Shown: piece by piece, positions 17,841-28,100 of the stretch
How the letters are laid out: each line of letters opens with the position of its first letter
Position numbering within the stretch: the stretch's first letter is position 1
From: Cellulosimicrobium sp. ES-005
GTDB taxonomy: Bacteria > Actinomycetota > Actinomycetes > Actinomycetales > Cellulomonadaceae
Length of the DNA stretch: 64,000 nucleotides
Assembly: GCF_040448685.1 (NCBI RefSeq)
Contig: NZ_CP159290.1
Coordinates: 3,596,001 to 3,660,000, forward strand
Reading direction: 5' to 3'
Notes under the pieces: generated by a model
Told to the model about the DNA's origin: nothing
The model's database searches: none
The model's input: the letters and a program-made list of their open reading frames with translations, nothing else
Made by a program: the position numbers and the translations under genes

Positions 17841-18992
17841 GTGACCGGCGCGCCCTCGCGCGTCCTGCCCGACGGCGTCGGGGGCCCAGGCACGCGCGTC
17901 ACCGTCGAGGCGGTCCCCGGGGACGACGCCGCGGCCGAGCTCCTGCGCACGCGTCAGCAGGCGGAGCTCGCCGGGCGGTACGGCGAGCCCGACGCGGGCA
18001 CGTTCGAGCCCGAGGCGTCGGTCGCGAACGTCGTGGTCCGGGCGGGCGGCGAGCCGGTCGCGTTCGTCGCGCTGCGCGACGTGTCGGGCACGCCCGACGG
18101 CCGCGGCGGGACGCACCCCGCGCGCACCGGGGAGGTGAAGCGCCTCTGGGTCGAGCCCGACCACCGCGGCCGCGGTCACGCGCGCACCGCGATGCGGGCC
18201 GTGCACCGGCACGCGGTCGTCGCCGGGCTCGAACGCGTGGTCCTGGAGACCGGGACGCTCCAGCCCGAGTCGATCGACCTCTACCTCGCGCTCGGGTACG
18301 TCCCGATCGAGTCGTACGGCCACTACGCCGGGCACCCGCTCTCGCGCTGCTTCGCGCTCGACCTGAGGGCCGCGTGCGGTCCGGGCGTCGGCACCGGCAC
18401 CGCGGACGAGACGTCGGCGACGAGCGGCCGGCTCGGGGCGAGCATCCCGCGGGCGACCGTGGGCCCGAGCGAGCCCGCGAGCGTCGCTGCCCGTGAGGTC
18501 GTGGAGGTCCGCCCCGTCCCGTGGGACGACCCGGACGCGGCAGCACTGCGCCGGGAGATGCACGAGACGTCGTCCGCCGTCCTCTACCCCGAGCTGTTCG
18601 GCGGGCTCGACGCCGCGGGCGGGTTCGACGCGGTCGACGCGCGCCTGGGCGACGACGTGGTGACGACCCTCGTCGCCTACCGGGACGGGGAGGCCGTCGG
18701 GTGTGCGTCGCTGCGTCGCCCCGCACCCGGGGCGCCCACCGACGCGCTCGAGGTGAAGAAGGTCTACGTGCGCCCACGGGCACGCAGGACCGGGACGGCC
18801 CGCAGGCTCCTCGACGGGCTCGAGGCCGTCGCGCGCGAGCGCGGGGCGGCCCGGCTCCTGCTCGAGACGGGGATCCGCCAACCGGGCGCGATCGCGCTCT
18901 ACCGCTCGCTCGGGTACCGCGCCGTCCTCGCTTTCCCGCCGTACGTCGGCGACAACCACGTCGCGCTCTGCTTCGCGAAGCCGCTGGTCTGA
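17841..18992 (+). CDS. tandem GNAT acetyltransferase (two domains)
   Basis: 383 residues with two GNAT domains. Each has an acetyl-CoA loop and the C-terminal ETG-x4-Q-x5-LY-x3-GY motif: WVEPDHRGRGHARTAM with ETGTLQPESIDLYLALGY (to ~180), and VYVRPRARRTGTARRLL with ETGIRQPGAIALYRSLGY (to ~383). A Gly/Thr/Ser-rich linker joins them. The domains share a pattern, suggesting internal duplication and fusion. The second loop (RARRTGTARRL) is as well kept as the first, so both may be active. GTG start 11 bp after purQ; co-transcription with purSQ is likely. Acceptor unknown. Confidence 0.85.
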   Translation: MTGAPSRVLPDGVGGPGTRVTVEAVPGDDAAAELLRTRQQAELAGRYGEPDAGTFEPEASVANVVVRAGGEPVAFVALRDVSGTPDGRGGTHPARTGEVKRLWVEPDHRGRGHARTAMRAVHRHAVVAGLERVVLETGTLQPESIDLYLALGYVPIESYGHYAGHPLSRCFALDLRAACGPGVGTGTADETSATSGRLGASIPRATVGPSEPASVAAREVVEVRPVPWDDPDAAALRREMHETSSAVLYPELFGGLDAAGGFDAVDARLGDDVVTTLVAYRDGEAVGCASLRRPAPGAPTDALEVKKVYVRPRARRTGTARRLLDGLEAVARERGAARLLLETGIRQPGAIALYRSLGYRAVLAFPPYVGDNHVALCFAKPLV

Positions 18993-19063
18993 GGGTCGCA
19001 CCAGGGGATTCTCGGGGTCGTGCCGGATATGCCCGCGGTGTCCGCCTCCGCTAGGGTGTCCCC

Positions 19064-19375
19064 GTGATCCCCCTCGCGACCGGTGCCTACTCCGTGGCCT
19101 CCGTCGTCATCGAGCTCCTCGGCTGGGTCGCCGCGGTCGCGTCGCGGGTGCCGGGCCGGGTCGGGGTCCTCGCGGGCGAGCTGCGCGAGACCGCCGTCGA
19201 GTGGGGGCTCCCGGTCGGCGACGTGTCCGACCTCTACGCCGCCTTCCCCGTGCGCCTCGCGCTCGCCGTCGGGGCGGTCGCACTCGTGTGCGCGGTCGTC
19301 GCGCTCGTGCACGGCCTCCGGGAGCGTCAGCGCGCCGGCGGGTCCACCGACGCGTCGCGCGTCAGCGGGCGCTGA
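19064..19375 (+). CDS. small membrane protein of unknown function
   Basis: 103 residues, GTG start. Two hydrophobic helices (about 8-28 and 62-85) separated by a polar loop, and a basic C-terminus. A -10 box TAGGGT (19052-19057) ends 6 bases before the GTG and no RBS is present, so the message is probably leaderless. The last 14 bases overlap the convergent LLM gene. No family recognised. Confidence 0.55.
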   Translation: MIPLATGAYSVASVVIELLGWVAAVASRVPGRVGVLAGELRETAVEWGLPVGDVSDLYAAFPVRLALAVGAVALVCAVVALVHGLRERQRAGGSTDASRVSGR

Positions 19376-20243
19376 GCAGCGGCGCGACCTCCCGCCCGAG
19401 GAAGCGGACGAACCCCTCCACGTCCGGCTCGTCCGCGGTCGGCTGGACCGCGACGGCCGTCGCGCCCGCGTCCGCCAGGGCCAGGACGGCTGCGGCGATC
19501 GTCGCGGCGTCGCCGCCCGCGCCGATGCCCTGACCCGCCTCCTTCCCCCACAGCGGCACCTCGCGGTCGACGCGCTCCTGTGCGCCTGGCCCGGTCGCCG
19601 CGATGAGCGTCGCGTGGACGTCGAAGCCGTCGACGGCTCCGCCCGCGCGTGCCGCGTCCGTCGCGACGCGCACGTCGTCCGGGGTGAGCGCGTTCGCGAG
19701 GATCAGTCCGTCGCCCAGCTCTCCTGCCAGCGCGAGCGAGCGGGGACCCACGCCCCCGAGCCACAGGGGGACGGGCTGCGTGGGAGGCCAGTCGAGCCGC
19801 ACGTCGTCGAGCGTGACGTACCGCCCCGCCGTCGTGACCTCCTCGCCCGCGAGCAGGCTCCGCAGCGTCGTGGCGTGCTCGCGCAGCAACGTCAGCGGTG
19901 ACGCGACACGGACCCCCGCCTGCCCCATCCACTCCTGCACGCCGTGGCCGACGCCCGCGACGAGCCGTCCGGGGAACATCCGGGCGAGCGTCGCGACCTC
20001 CATCGCGGTGATCGTCGTGCTGCGCAGCGGGGCCGGCATGAGCCCGATGCCGACGCGCACGTGCTCGGTCCAGGCCAGCGCGGCGGCAGCCGACGCGAGG
20101 CCCGACTGCTTGAAGCAGTCCTCCCACACCCAGAGGTCGTCGAGGCCGGCCTCCTCCGCGGTCGCGGCGAGCCGCCGCAGGCTCTCCGGGGCGTGGGTGG
20201 GCACGAACGCGATACCGAGCCGTGGTGTCGTCATGCTCGTCAT
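19362..20243 (-). CDS. LLM-class (luciferase-like) flavin-dependent oxidoreductase
   Basis: 293 residues from the chosen ATG (MTSMTTPRLGIAF); an ATG three codons later is equally possible. TIM-barrel luciferase-like fold: GLDDLWVWEDCF, VRVGIGLMPAPLR, LARMFPGRLVAGVGHG and WLGGVGPRSLALAGELGDG. The short form resembles F420-dependent oxidoreductases of actinobacteria, but FMN cannot be excluded. Substrate unknown. Likely the end of the minus-strand group that includes the MBL protein upstream. Confidence 0.85.
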   Translation of the reverse strand: MTSMTTPRLGIAFVPTHAPESLRRLAATAEEAGLDDLWVWEDCFKQSGLASAAAALAWTEHVRVGIGLMPAPLRSTTITAMEVATLARMFPGRLVAGVGHGVQEWMGQAGVRVASPLTLLREHATTLRSLLAGEEVTTAGRYVTLDDVRLDWPPTQPVPLWLGGVGPRSLALAGELGDGLILANALTPDDVRVATDAARAGGAVDGFDVHATLIAATGPGAQERVDREVPLWGKEAGQGIGAGGDAATIAAAVLALADAGATAVAVQPTADEPDVEGFVRFLGREVAPLLSAR

Positions 20244-20276
20244 CGTGCCGGACGCCACCGACACCCGGCCGTCCGC

Positions 20277-21284
20277 TCAGCCGTCTTCGCGGCGAGCGCG
20301 TGACCTGCCGCGGGCGGACCGTCGTGCGAGCTCGTCGGCCCGCGCCAGGAAGGCGAGCTGCGCCGCGACGGACTGGCGTGCCGCGGCGAGGACGGACGGG
20401 TCGACGTCGGCGTAGACGCGCGCGACGACCTGCTCCACGGCGTCGTCCGCACCCGCGGTCAGGCCGAGCGCGGCGAGCGTCGCCCGGACCTGGGACAGGC
20501 GCTCGAGCCGGTGCGCGCGGTACGCACGCACCCGCTCCGCGAGGTCGTCGACCACCGGCCCGTGGCCGGGGAGCCCCGTCGTCCGACCGGGCCCCGCGGA
20601 GGCGACGGCCTCGATCGCGTCGAGGCTCGCGAGGTACGCGCCGAGCGAGCCGTCGGGCTGCGCGATCACCGTCGTGCCGGTCCCGAGCACGGTGTCCCCG
20701 GTGAGGACCGTCGTGCCCGACGGCGATCCCGCGCCGCCCGCAGCGGCGTCACCCGACCGGGTGCCGCCGGGGGCCACGTCGCCGAGGGGCGCGTCGCCGA
20801 GGTACTGGTCGGCGGGGGTCTCGCCGCCCGGGCGTGCGCCGCCCCTGGCGAGGTCGCCGGGCGTGGCGAGCGCGCCGTCGTCGGGCAGGACGAGGCAGAC
20901 CGAGTCGGCGGTGTGGCCCGGGGTGGCGCGCACGACGATGCGCAGCCCGGCGGCCTCGACGACCTCGCCGTCGCGCAGGAGCGCGCCACCGTGGCAGTGC
21001 GCCGGGTCCGCGGCGCGTACCGGCGCCGCGGTCCGCTCCCGCAGCCCGGGAGCCCCGGCCGTGTGGTCGGCGTGGCGGTGCGTGACGAGCACGAGCTCGA
21101 CCGGCCCGGCCGCCGCCAGCGCGTCGAGGTGCACCGCGTCGTCGGGCCCCGGGTCCACGACGACGCACGTCGCCGACCCGGGCGCGCGCAGCACGTACGA
21201 GCACGTGCCGTCGAGCGTCATCGGGCCCGGGTTGTCGGCGCGCAGCACCGCGGCGAGCCGGGTCACGGGCGTGGGCGCGGTCAT
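20277..21284 (-). CDS. MBL-fold metallo-hydrolase
   Basis: 335 residues. Zinc-binding motif THRHADHT, later GDTVLGTGT and PGHGPVV supply the remaining ligands; N-terminal NPGPMTLDGTCSYVL matches the LACTB2/RNase Z-like hydrolase subgroup, and a helical C-terminal part (LSQVRATLAALG...) follows. Odd: between TPGDLA and the Asp-containing GDTV lies a ~45-residue Gly/Pro/Asp-rich insertion (APLGDVAPGGTRSGD region), absent from compact relatives as far as I know. It is 11 bp downstream of the small acidic protein gene. Confidence 0.88.
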   Translation of the reverse strand: MTAPTPVTRLAAVLRADNPGPMTLDGTCSYVLRAPGSATCVVVDPGPDDAVHLDALAAAGPVELVLVTHRHADHTAGAPGLRERTAAPVRAADPAHCHGGALLRDGEVVEAAGLRIVVRATPGHTADSVCLVLPDDGALATPGDLARGGARPGGETPADQYLGDAPLGDVAPGGTRSGDAAAGGAGSPSGTTVLTGDTVLGTGTTVIAQPDGSLGAYLASLDAIEAVASAGPGRTTGLPGHGPVVDDLAERVRAYRAHRLERLSQVRATLAALGLTAGADDAVEQVVARVYADVDPSVLAAARQSVAAQLAFLARADELARRSARGRSRARREDG

Positions 21285-21295
21285 CTCGGGCCGTC

Positions 21296-21784
21296 TCAGG
21301 CGCGGTGCCGCAGGACCGACGGGCGCCCCTCGTCGTCCCACTGGGAGAAGCGCGCGTCGATGAGGGGGCCGACGAGGTCGTACGTCTCCCACGTGTCCGG
21401 CACGCGGTACACGTCCTCGGGCTCGCCGTCGCCGGGGCTCACCGCGTCGACGTAGTCCTCCAGGTAGAGGCCGCCGTCGTCCTCGTCCTCCTCGTCGCCG
21501 GCGTAGTACGCGCTCGCGAACGCCGCGCCGACGGCGTCGAGGTCCTCGTCGACGAGCCTGCCGTCGCACACGTCGAGCACGAACGCGCCGGGCGTCGTCC
21601 TCCGGTCGCGCAGCGCGGCGAGCTCGTCCGCGGCGTCCTCGGCGAGCTCCTCGGAGACGTGCCCGCCGAGCACCGCCCACGCGAGGAACATGCCGATGTG
21701 CGTCGCGCCCGCCTCGGGGCCGGCCTCCGGCGGGTACCCCTCGCCGTCGGAGTGCCAGGCCGCGTCGTCGTACGTCGTCGTCAT
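21296..21784 (-). CDS. small acidic protein with THIGMFLAWAV motif, function unknown
   Basis: 162 residues, ATG start. The N-terminal YDDAAWHSDGEGYPPEAGPE followed by THIGMFLAWAV is a recognisable pattern of a widespread bacterial family of unknown function (possibly DUF7832, from memory). The middle has a run of Asp/Glu (YYAGDEEDEDDGG). No catalytic residues are evident and no membrane segment. Probably co-transcribed with the MBL hydrolase. Confidence 0.6.
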   Translation of the reverse strand: MTTTYDDAAWHSDGEGYPPEAGPEAGATHIGMFLAWAVLGGHVSEELAEDAADELAALRDRRTTPGAFVLDVCDGRLVDEDLDAVGAAFASAYYAGDEEDEDDGGLYLEDYVDAVSPGDGEPEDVYRVPDTWETYDLVGPLIDARFSQWDDEGRPSVLRHRA

Positions 21785-21808
21785 GCGGTGACGCTACAGC
21801 CTCCCGCC

Positions 21809-21883
21809 GACCACGACATGAGGGTCGATATCCCGCGGATCACGACCCTCATGTCGTGTTCGACGGCGTGCCAGGTCGTGTTC
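21809..21883. repeat. 75-bp intergenic palindromic element, family A, copy 2
   Basis: 53-bp hairpin 21809-21861 with arms around CACGACATGAGGGTCG and its complement; the third end motif (GTCGTGTTC) lies 22 bp to the right, so the element is inverted relative to copies 1 and 4. It lies between two minus-strand genes. Confidence 0.85.
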
Positions 21884-21924
21884 GGCAGCGAGGCGGGTGG
21901 ATGGCCCGACGGGCGGTCGGCGGG

Positions 21925-22989
21925 TCAGGCCGCCGGGTCGCCGGCGAGGGCGGCCGCGAGGAGCTCGAGCGTGCGGGTGCGGCCCGGGGTGGAGTCGAGC
22001 GGCTCGTCGGCGCGCGACGCCGCGACCGGCACGATCATCACCTCGTCGACGCCGTGGCGCTCGGCGAGCCGACGGACCTCGGCCGCGGCGTCGTCGGGCG
22101 TCCCGACGGCCCAGCGGCGCAGGCTGTCCTCGACCATCTGCCCGGCCGCGCCGTCGAGGGGCGCCGCCAGAGCCTCCTCCACGGTCTCCAGCGCGGTGAG
22201 CGGCTGACCGGTGCGCAGCCGCGACATCATGCGCGCCTGCGGGAGCGCGCGGGCGCGCGCCTCGTCCTCCGTCTCCGCCACGACGGCGTTGAGCGTGAGG
22301 AACGTGCGCGGCTCGGGGAACGCCTCGCTCGGGCGGTAGCCCTCGCGGTAGAGCGCGAGGATCTCGTCGACGCCCTGCCCGGAGAAGTGGTTCGCGAACA
22401 CGTACGGCAGCCCGAGCTCGGCCGCGAGGCGCGCGGAGTAGTCGCTCGACCCGAGCAGCCAGACGGTCGGTGCGGCGTCGGCGGCGGGGGTCGCGTGCAC
22501 GTCGTACACCTGGCCGCTCGTGAGGCGCAGGGTCGCGCCCTGCGGGCTCATGAGCGCGAGGATGTCGGTCACGTGCTGGGGGAACCGGTCGACGTCGGCC
22601 GTCGGGCCGGTGATGCGCAGGAGCTGCGTGACGACGGGGTCGGAGCCCGGCGCGCGGCCGATGCCCAGGTCGACCCGGCCGGGGGCGATCGCCTCGAGCG
22701 CCGCGAACTGCTCCGCGACGACGAGCGGCGCGTGGTTGGGGAGCATGACCCCGCCCGAGCCGACCCGGATGCGGTCGGTGACCGACGCCGCCGCGGCGAT
22801 CATGACGGGCGGCGTCGACGCCGCGACCGCGGGCATGTTGTGGTGCTCGGCGAACCAGTAGCGCTCGTACCCGAGCCGGTCCGCGAGGCGGACCAGGTCG
22901 AGCGACGCCCGCACCGCCTGGGTGCTGGACTGGCCCGAGCGGACGGGCACGAGGTCGAGGACGGACAGGCGGGGGGTCTGGGTGCTCAC
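21925..22989 (-). CDS. LLM-class flavin-dependent oxidoreductase (bacterial-luciferase-like, YhbW/MsnO8 type)
   Basis: 354 residues, GTG start. Features of the 'single-subunit luciferase-like' group: LSVLDLVPVRSGQSS at the N-terminus, YWFAEHHNMPAVAASTP, RIRVGSGGVMLPNHAPL, GRVDLGIGRAPGSDP and WLLGSSDYSARLAAELGLP. Probably an FMN-dependent monooxygenase; substrate unknown. Monocistronic, with the family A element downstream. Confidence 0.9.
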   Translation of the reverse strand: MSTQTPRLSVLDLVPVRSGQSSTQAVRASLDLVRLADRLGYERYWFAEHHNMPAVAASTPPVMIAAAASVTDRIRVGSGGVMLPNHAPLVVAEQFAALEAIAPGRVDLGIGRAPGSDPVVTQLLRITGPTADVDRFPQHVTDILALMSPQGATLRLTSGQVYDVHATPAADAAPTVWLLGSSDYSARLAAELGLPYVFANHFSGQGVDEILALYREGYRPSEAFPEPRTFLTLNAVVAETEDEARARALPQARMMSRLRTGQPLTALETVEEALAAPLDGAAGQMVEDSLRRWAVGTPDDAAAEVRRLAERHGVDEVMIVPVAASRADEPLDSTPGRTRTLELLAAALAGDPAA

Positions 22990-23052
22990 CCTGGTGCCAA
23001 CCGGCGACCCCCGAGCCTCATTCCCCGTGAGTGCCGCGGCACGTCTGCCAGG

Positions 23053-23184
23053 ATGGTCGCCATGGACGTCCCCTCGATGATCATGGGCGCCGCGATCGCG
23101 TCCGTCGCCTGGATCGTGCTCGTGCCGTGGGGCCGGCTGAAGGAGCTGCGCGAGCGGGATCAGGCGGAGCGCGCGGAGGACTGA
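23053..23184 (+). CDS. small single-span membrane protein
   Basis: 43 residues from ATG 23053, or 40 from ATG 23062 (MDVPSMIMGAAIASVAWIVL). One hydrophobic helix of ~18 residues and a charged tail (LKELRERDQAERAED). The 3' end overlaps recD by 25 bp. No family recognised; a real gene is plausible because of the clear membrane helix, but evidence is thin. Confidence 0.4.
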   Translation: MVAMDVPSMIMGAAIASVAWIVLVPWGRLKELRERDQAERAED

Positions 23185-25175
23185 CCGCCCGGAAGCGGCG
23201 TCCGCAGCCCGCTCGCCCGGTGGACCGGGCTCGTGACCGCCGTGCGGACCGCGTCCTCGGAGCCGACGACGCGCACGAACGACTGCGCGCGCGTCACCGC
23301 CGTGTAGAGCAGCTCGCGCGTGAGCAGCGGCGACGTCGCGGGCGGCAGCACGAGCGTCACGCGCTCGAACTGGCTGCCCTGCGCGCGGTGGACCGTCATG
23401 GCGTGCACGGTCTCCACCGGCGGGAGGCGGTGCGTCCGCACGCGCAGCGGCGCACGCGGGTCGCCGAACACGGCGACGACGCCGACGCCCCCGGGCTCGG
23501 CGACGAGCACGCCGGTGTCGCCGTTGTAGAGACCCACCTCGGCGTCGTTCGTCGTGACCAGCAGCGGTCGGCCCGCGACCCACGGGGAGTCGGTCGCGTG
23601 GTGGCCCGTGGCCTCCTCGACCCAGGCCTCGACCTGCGCCGCCCACCGGCCCCGACCGGCGGGGCCGCGCCGGTGCGCGACCATGACGCGGTGCCGGGCG
23701 AGGGCGTCGAGCGCGGCCCGCGCGTCACCCGCCCGAGCCGCCTCGACGAGCAGCGTGCCCGCGGCCACGGCGTCCGCGCGGACGGTGGCCAGCACGGCCT
23801 CGTCGGGCACGTCGTCGGGGGTCTCGAGGAACTGGACGGTCCCGTGGCCCGCGCGCAGGAGCGCGAGCGTCGCCTCCGCGTCCCCGGCCCGGATCGCCGC
23901 CGCGAGCGGCAGGATCTCGGAGTCGCGGTCCTGGCGGTGGACGGTGCGCAGCCGCACGACGCCGTTGCCCAGGACCGCGCGGTCGTCCACCTCGCCGACG
24001 GCGGGCGGCGGGGAGCCGGCGAGCGCGACGTCGGCCGTCGCGACCACGACGCCCGCCGTCGCGGGCGGGGCGACCGGCGCCCGGTGCACGAGGTCCCCGA
24101 GCACGGCCCCGGCCTCGACGGACGCGAGCTGGTCGGGGTCGCCGACGAGCACGAGCCGCGCGTCGGGCCGCAGCGCCTCGAGCAGCCGCGCCATGAGCGG
24201 CAGGGCGACCATCGAGGTCTCGTCGACGACCACCACGTCGTGCGGCAGATGGTGGTGCGCGTCGTGCCGGAACCGGGTGCTGCTGCCCGGCCGGAAGCCG
24301 AGCAGGCGGTGCAGCGTCGTCGCGACGGGGGCGCCGACGCGCTCGCGGTCGGCGGCGTCCGGGAACCCGGCGACGACCTCGCGCACCGCCTCCTGCAGGC
24401 GCGCGGCCGCCTTGCCCGTGGGCGCGGCGAGCGCCACGCGCAGCGCGGCGCCGGACGTGGTGCCGGCGGACGACGAGGTCGGGAGCGCGGCGTCGTGCAG
24501 GACGGCGAGCAGGCGCGCGACCGTCGTCGTCTTGCCCGTCCCCGGACCGCCCGTGAGCACCGTGAGCCGGCGCGTCGCGGCGTGCGCGGCGGCGAGGCGC
24601 TGCCGGGTGTCGTCCGCCGCGGGAAAGAGGCGGGCGAGGGCGGCGTCGAGGCGGTCGCCGTCCACGGGCAGGTCGTCCGCGGCGAGCCGACCGTCGACGT
24701 CGTGCCGCACCGCGAGCTCGTCGCGCCAGTACCGGTCGAGGTACAGGGCGCCGCCCACCCAGCGCGCGGGACGGTCCGCCGGCCCGTCGACGCCCGCCGC
24801 GACGAGGGGGCTGCGCGCGACCGCTGACGCCCACGCGGTCCGGTCCGGCCAGGGCAGGTCCGTGGCGTCGGTGCGCGCCGCCTCCTCGTCCTCGGGCAGC
24901 TCCAGCGACCCCAGGTCGTCGAGGCGCACGCACACCGACCCGCTGCGCACCGCGCGCACGGCGAGCGCGACCGCGAGCAGCACCTGGTCGTCCTGCTCGC
25001 CCGTGAGGTGGCCGAGCCGCAGCGCGACGCGCAGGTCGGCCGCGGAGACCACGCGCGCGGCGTTGAACGCGGCGAGCCACGCGCGCACCCCGACGGCGAG
25101 GCGCGGGTCGCCCTCGTCCACCGGAGGGGCCGGGGGCGCGGCGGGCACCGTCGCGCCGAGAGGGGCCGTGGTCAT
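23160..25175 (-). CDS. recD: exodeoxyribonuclease V subunit alpha
   Basis: 671 residues. SF1 5'-3' helicase of the RecBCD double-strand-break enzyme. Walker A LTGGPGTGKTTTVARLL near residue 215, DE-box VVVDETSMVALPLMARLL, motif III LVLVGDPDQLASVEAG and C-terminal motif VI region ELLYTAVTRAQ. The ATG overlaps the recB stop (ATGA). Last gene of recC-recB-recD. Confidence 0.95.
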   Translation of the reverse strand: MTTAPLGATVPAAPPAPPVDEGDPRLAVGVRAWLAAFNAARVVSAADLRVALRLGHLTGEQDDQVLLAVALAVRAVRSGSVCVRLDDLGSLELPEDEEAARTDATDLPWPDRTAWASAVARSPLVAAGVDGPADRPARWVGGALYLDRYWRDELAVRHDVDGRLAADDLPVDGDRLDAALARLFPAADDTRQRLAAAHAATRRLTVLTGGPGTGKTTTVARLLAVLHDAALPTSSSAGTTSGAALRVALAAPTGKAAARLQEAVREVVAGFPDAADRERVGAPVATTLHRLLGFRPGSSTRFRHDAHHHLPHDVVVVDETSMVALPLMARLLEALRPDARLVLVGDPDQLASVEAGAVLGDLVHRAPVAPPATAGVVVATADVALAGSPPPAVGEVDDRAVLGNGVVRLRTVHRQDRDSEILPLAAAIRAGDAEATLALLRAGHGTVQFLETPDDVPDEAVLATVRADAVAAGTLLVEAARAGDARAALDALARHRVMVAHRRGPAGRGRWAAQVEAWVEEATGHHATDSPWVAGRPLLVTTNDAEVGLYNGDTGVLVAEPGGVGVVAVFGDPRAPLRVRTHRLPPVETVHAMTVHRAQGSQFERVTLVLPPATSPLLTRELLYTAVTRAQSFVRVVGSEDAVRTAVTSPVHRASGLRTPLPGGQSSARSA

Positions 25176-28100
25176 GCGCGACCTCCGTCGAGCAGGGCGG
25201 ACAGGGCGACGACGAGCCCCGGCGGGGGCGTCCAGGCGACGACGCCGTACGGCGCGCCGTCGGGACCGGTCGGGGTGTCGGGGCCGGCCATGCCGCGCAC
25301 GAACAGGTACGCGCCGCCCGCGAGGTCGCGGTCGGGGTCGTAGTCGCGCACGCGCCAGCGCAGGTAGCGGTGCAGCGCGACGAGGTAGAGCACGAGCTGG
25401 AGGGGGTAGTGCGAGGCGAGCATCGCGTCGCGCGTCGCGTCCGGGTGGTAGTCGCCGACGGCGAGCGGCACCCCGGGCGGACCGACCCGGTTCGTCTTGT
25501 AGTCGACGACGAGGTAGCGCCGGCGGCCCGCGGGGTCGGGACGACCGTCCGGCCTCGCGACGGGAACCCGCAGCACCGCGTCGATCGAACCTGTGAGGTA
25601 CCCCCGCAGCGGGACGCCGCCGCCCGCCGCTCCGGTCGCCCCGGAGCCGTCCGCCGCCTCGTCGGCCAGCGCGGCGAGCAGGTCGGGGTAGCGGGCGAAC
25701 GCGTCGTCGGCGGGCAGGTGGGCGCGCAGGACGTCGGCGAGGTCGCGCAGCGTCGAGGGCGTGACGCCCTCGGTCTCGTCCCCGCCCGCGAGCGGGAGCT
25801 CGAACTCGAGCTCGGGCAGGCGGTCGCGCGGGTCGACGTCGGCGAGCGTGAGCCCGCCCGCGATCGGTCCGAGCGGGGTGCGCAGCGACAGGCCCAGCGC
25901 CGCCGCGAGCGACACGGGCTCCACCCCGGGCACGCGGACCGTCGCCGCCTGCGCGCACCGGGCGCGGACCTCGGCATCGAGGTCGTCCGCCGCGGTGTCG
26001 ACGTACTCGAGGATCTCGTGCACCAGCGTGCCGAACGCCGTGCCCCCCGGCTGCCCCTCGTAGGGCGAGGGGACGTCGGCGCCCGGACGGGTCGTGGGCG
26101 CTCCGCCCGGCACCTCGGCCGGCACAGCGCCCGTCCCGTCGTCGTCCGGCGTCTCCTCCGGCTCGTCCTGGACACCCGGGTCCTCGGGCTCGCTCTCGAT
26201 CCCGCCGACCGGACCGTGGTGCGCCGCCGCGGTGAGCGCCGAGTACGACGCGCGCCGCCACTCGCGGTCGGGCAGGTGCGTCGCGGCGGCGAGGGCGAGG
26301 TCGGACCCGGCGCGGGCTCCGGGCGACCAGCGCTCGCCCTTCGGCCGGGCATCGACCTGCTCGACGACGACCGTCCCGCCCGAGCGCGCGGCGACCGCCT
26401 CGAACGCGGACCGGACGGCGTCGTCGCGCATCGCGTCGGGGCGGGCGTGGCGGCCCGGCTCGCCGCCGAGCATCCGGTCCGCGAGCAGCAGGCGCGTGAG
26501 CGGGCCGGACCCGGTGCTGCGCTTGGTCGGCGTCCAGTGCACGACGACCTGGTGCCGGGCGCGCGTGAGGGCGACGTACAGCAGCCGCAGGTCCTCGCCC
26601 AGCTCCTCGTCGCGCCAGCGCGCCTTGGCGTCCACGAACCCGGGGGAGCCGACACCGCCCAGGTGCAGGACGCGCTGCCCGTGGTCGTCGTGGAACGCGA
26701 ACAGCTCCTGGTCGTCCGACTCGAACCGCTCCCAGCCGAACGGGACGTACACGACGCCGAACTCCAGGCCCTTCGCGGCGTGGACGGTGACGACCTGCAC
26801 GGCGGCGGCGTCGGTCTCGAGGCGCCGGGTGCGCTCGTCGGTGAAGACGGTGCCGACCTCGGCGATCCGGGCGCGCAGCCACGCCGTGAGGGCGGCCGTG
26901 CCCAGCCCGTCGGTGACGGCGGCCTCGTGGAGCGCCTGCGTGACGTGGCGCAGGTCGGTGAGGTAGCGCTTGCCGTCGACCCGGGCCATGACCCGCGCGG
27001 TCGTACCTCCCCGGGCCGCGACCTCCGCGACCGCGGCCACGCCGCGGTCCGCGAGCAGACGCGCCCAGGTCCGGACGGTGTCCCCGAGCTCGTCGTGGTC
27101 GGCGTCGCCGGCGGTCGCGAGCCGCTGCGCGTCCCAGCCGACGAAGGGGGTGAGGGCGAGCGCCGTCGCGCGGCGGTGCAGACCGGGCTGCTCCAGCGCG
27201 GCGAGCAGGGTGAGCCAGTCCTGGGCCGCCGCCGAGCCGAACACGCTCGACGGCCCCGACACGACCGCGGGCACGCCGAGCGCGACGAGCGCGGAGCGCA
27301 CCGCCTCGGCCTGCGCGTTCGTCCGGGTGAGCACCGCGACGTCGCGCGGCTCCAGCGGCCGCCACCGCCCCGTGCCGGTGCCCACGCCGTCGTCGCCCGC
27401 CGCGCCGAGGGCGTCGTCGCGCACGCGGTCGCCGCCGCCGTCGGCGGTCCCCAGCCGCCCCGCGACGTCCGCCGCGACGTCCCGGGCCAGCAGGCTGCGG
27501 GCGTCCGGGGCCGACGGCGCCGACGACCCGCCGAGGCGGTAGGCACGCCGCGTGACCTGCCGCAGCCGCACCGGCGCGCCGCCGGAGAAGCGCGGCTCGG
27601 GGTGTGCCGCGTCGACCGGGCGCACGACGATGCGCGGGTCGCCGAGCGCCGACTCGCCCAGCAGCGCGTGCAGGCCCGCGAGGAGCGGTCCGTCGCTGCG
27701 CCAGCTCGTGCTGAGCGTCGCGGTGTCCGTCGCGTCCTCGACCGCGCGCAGGTACGTCACGACGTCCGCGCCGCGGAACGCGTAGATCGCCTGCTTGGGG
27801 TCGCCGATGAGCACCAGCGTGCGGCACTCCTCGGGGTGCCCGTGGAACGCCGTCCGCAGGATCTCCCACTGCTCGGGGTCGGTGTCCTGGAACTCGTCCA
27901 CCATGACGACGCGGAACCGCGACCGGACCCGTCGCGCCGCGGTCGCGCCGTGCTCGGGGTCGGTCAGCGCGCGGCGCAGCAGCACGAGCAGGTCGTCGTA
28001 GTCGAGCAGGTGCATCGCGCGCTTGCGCGCCTCCACCTCGCGACGGGCCGCGACCGCGACCTCGTACCGCGCCGCCGCCACCGACCCCTCGGCCGCGTCC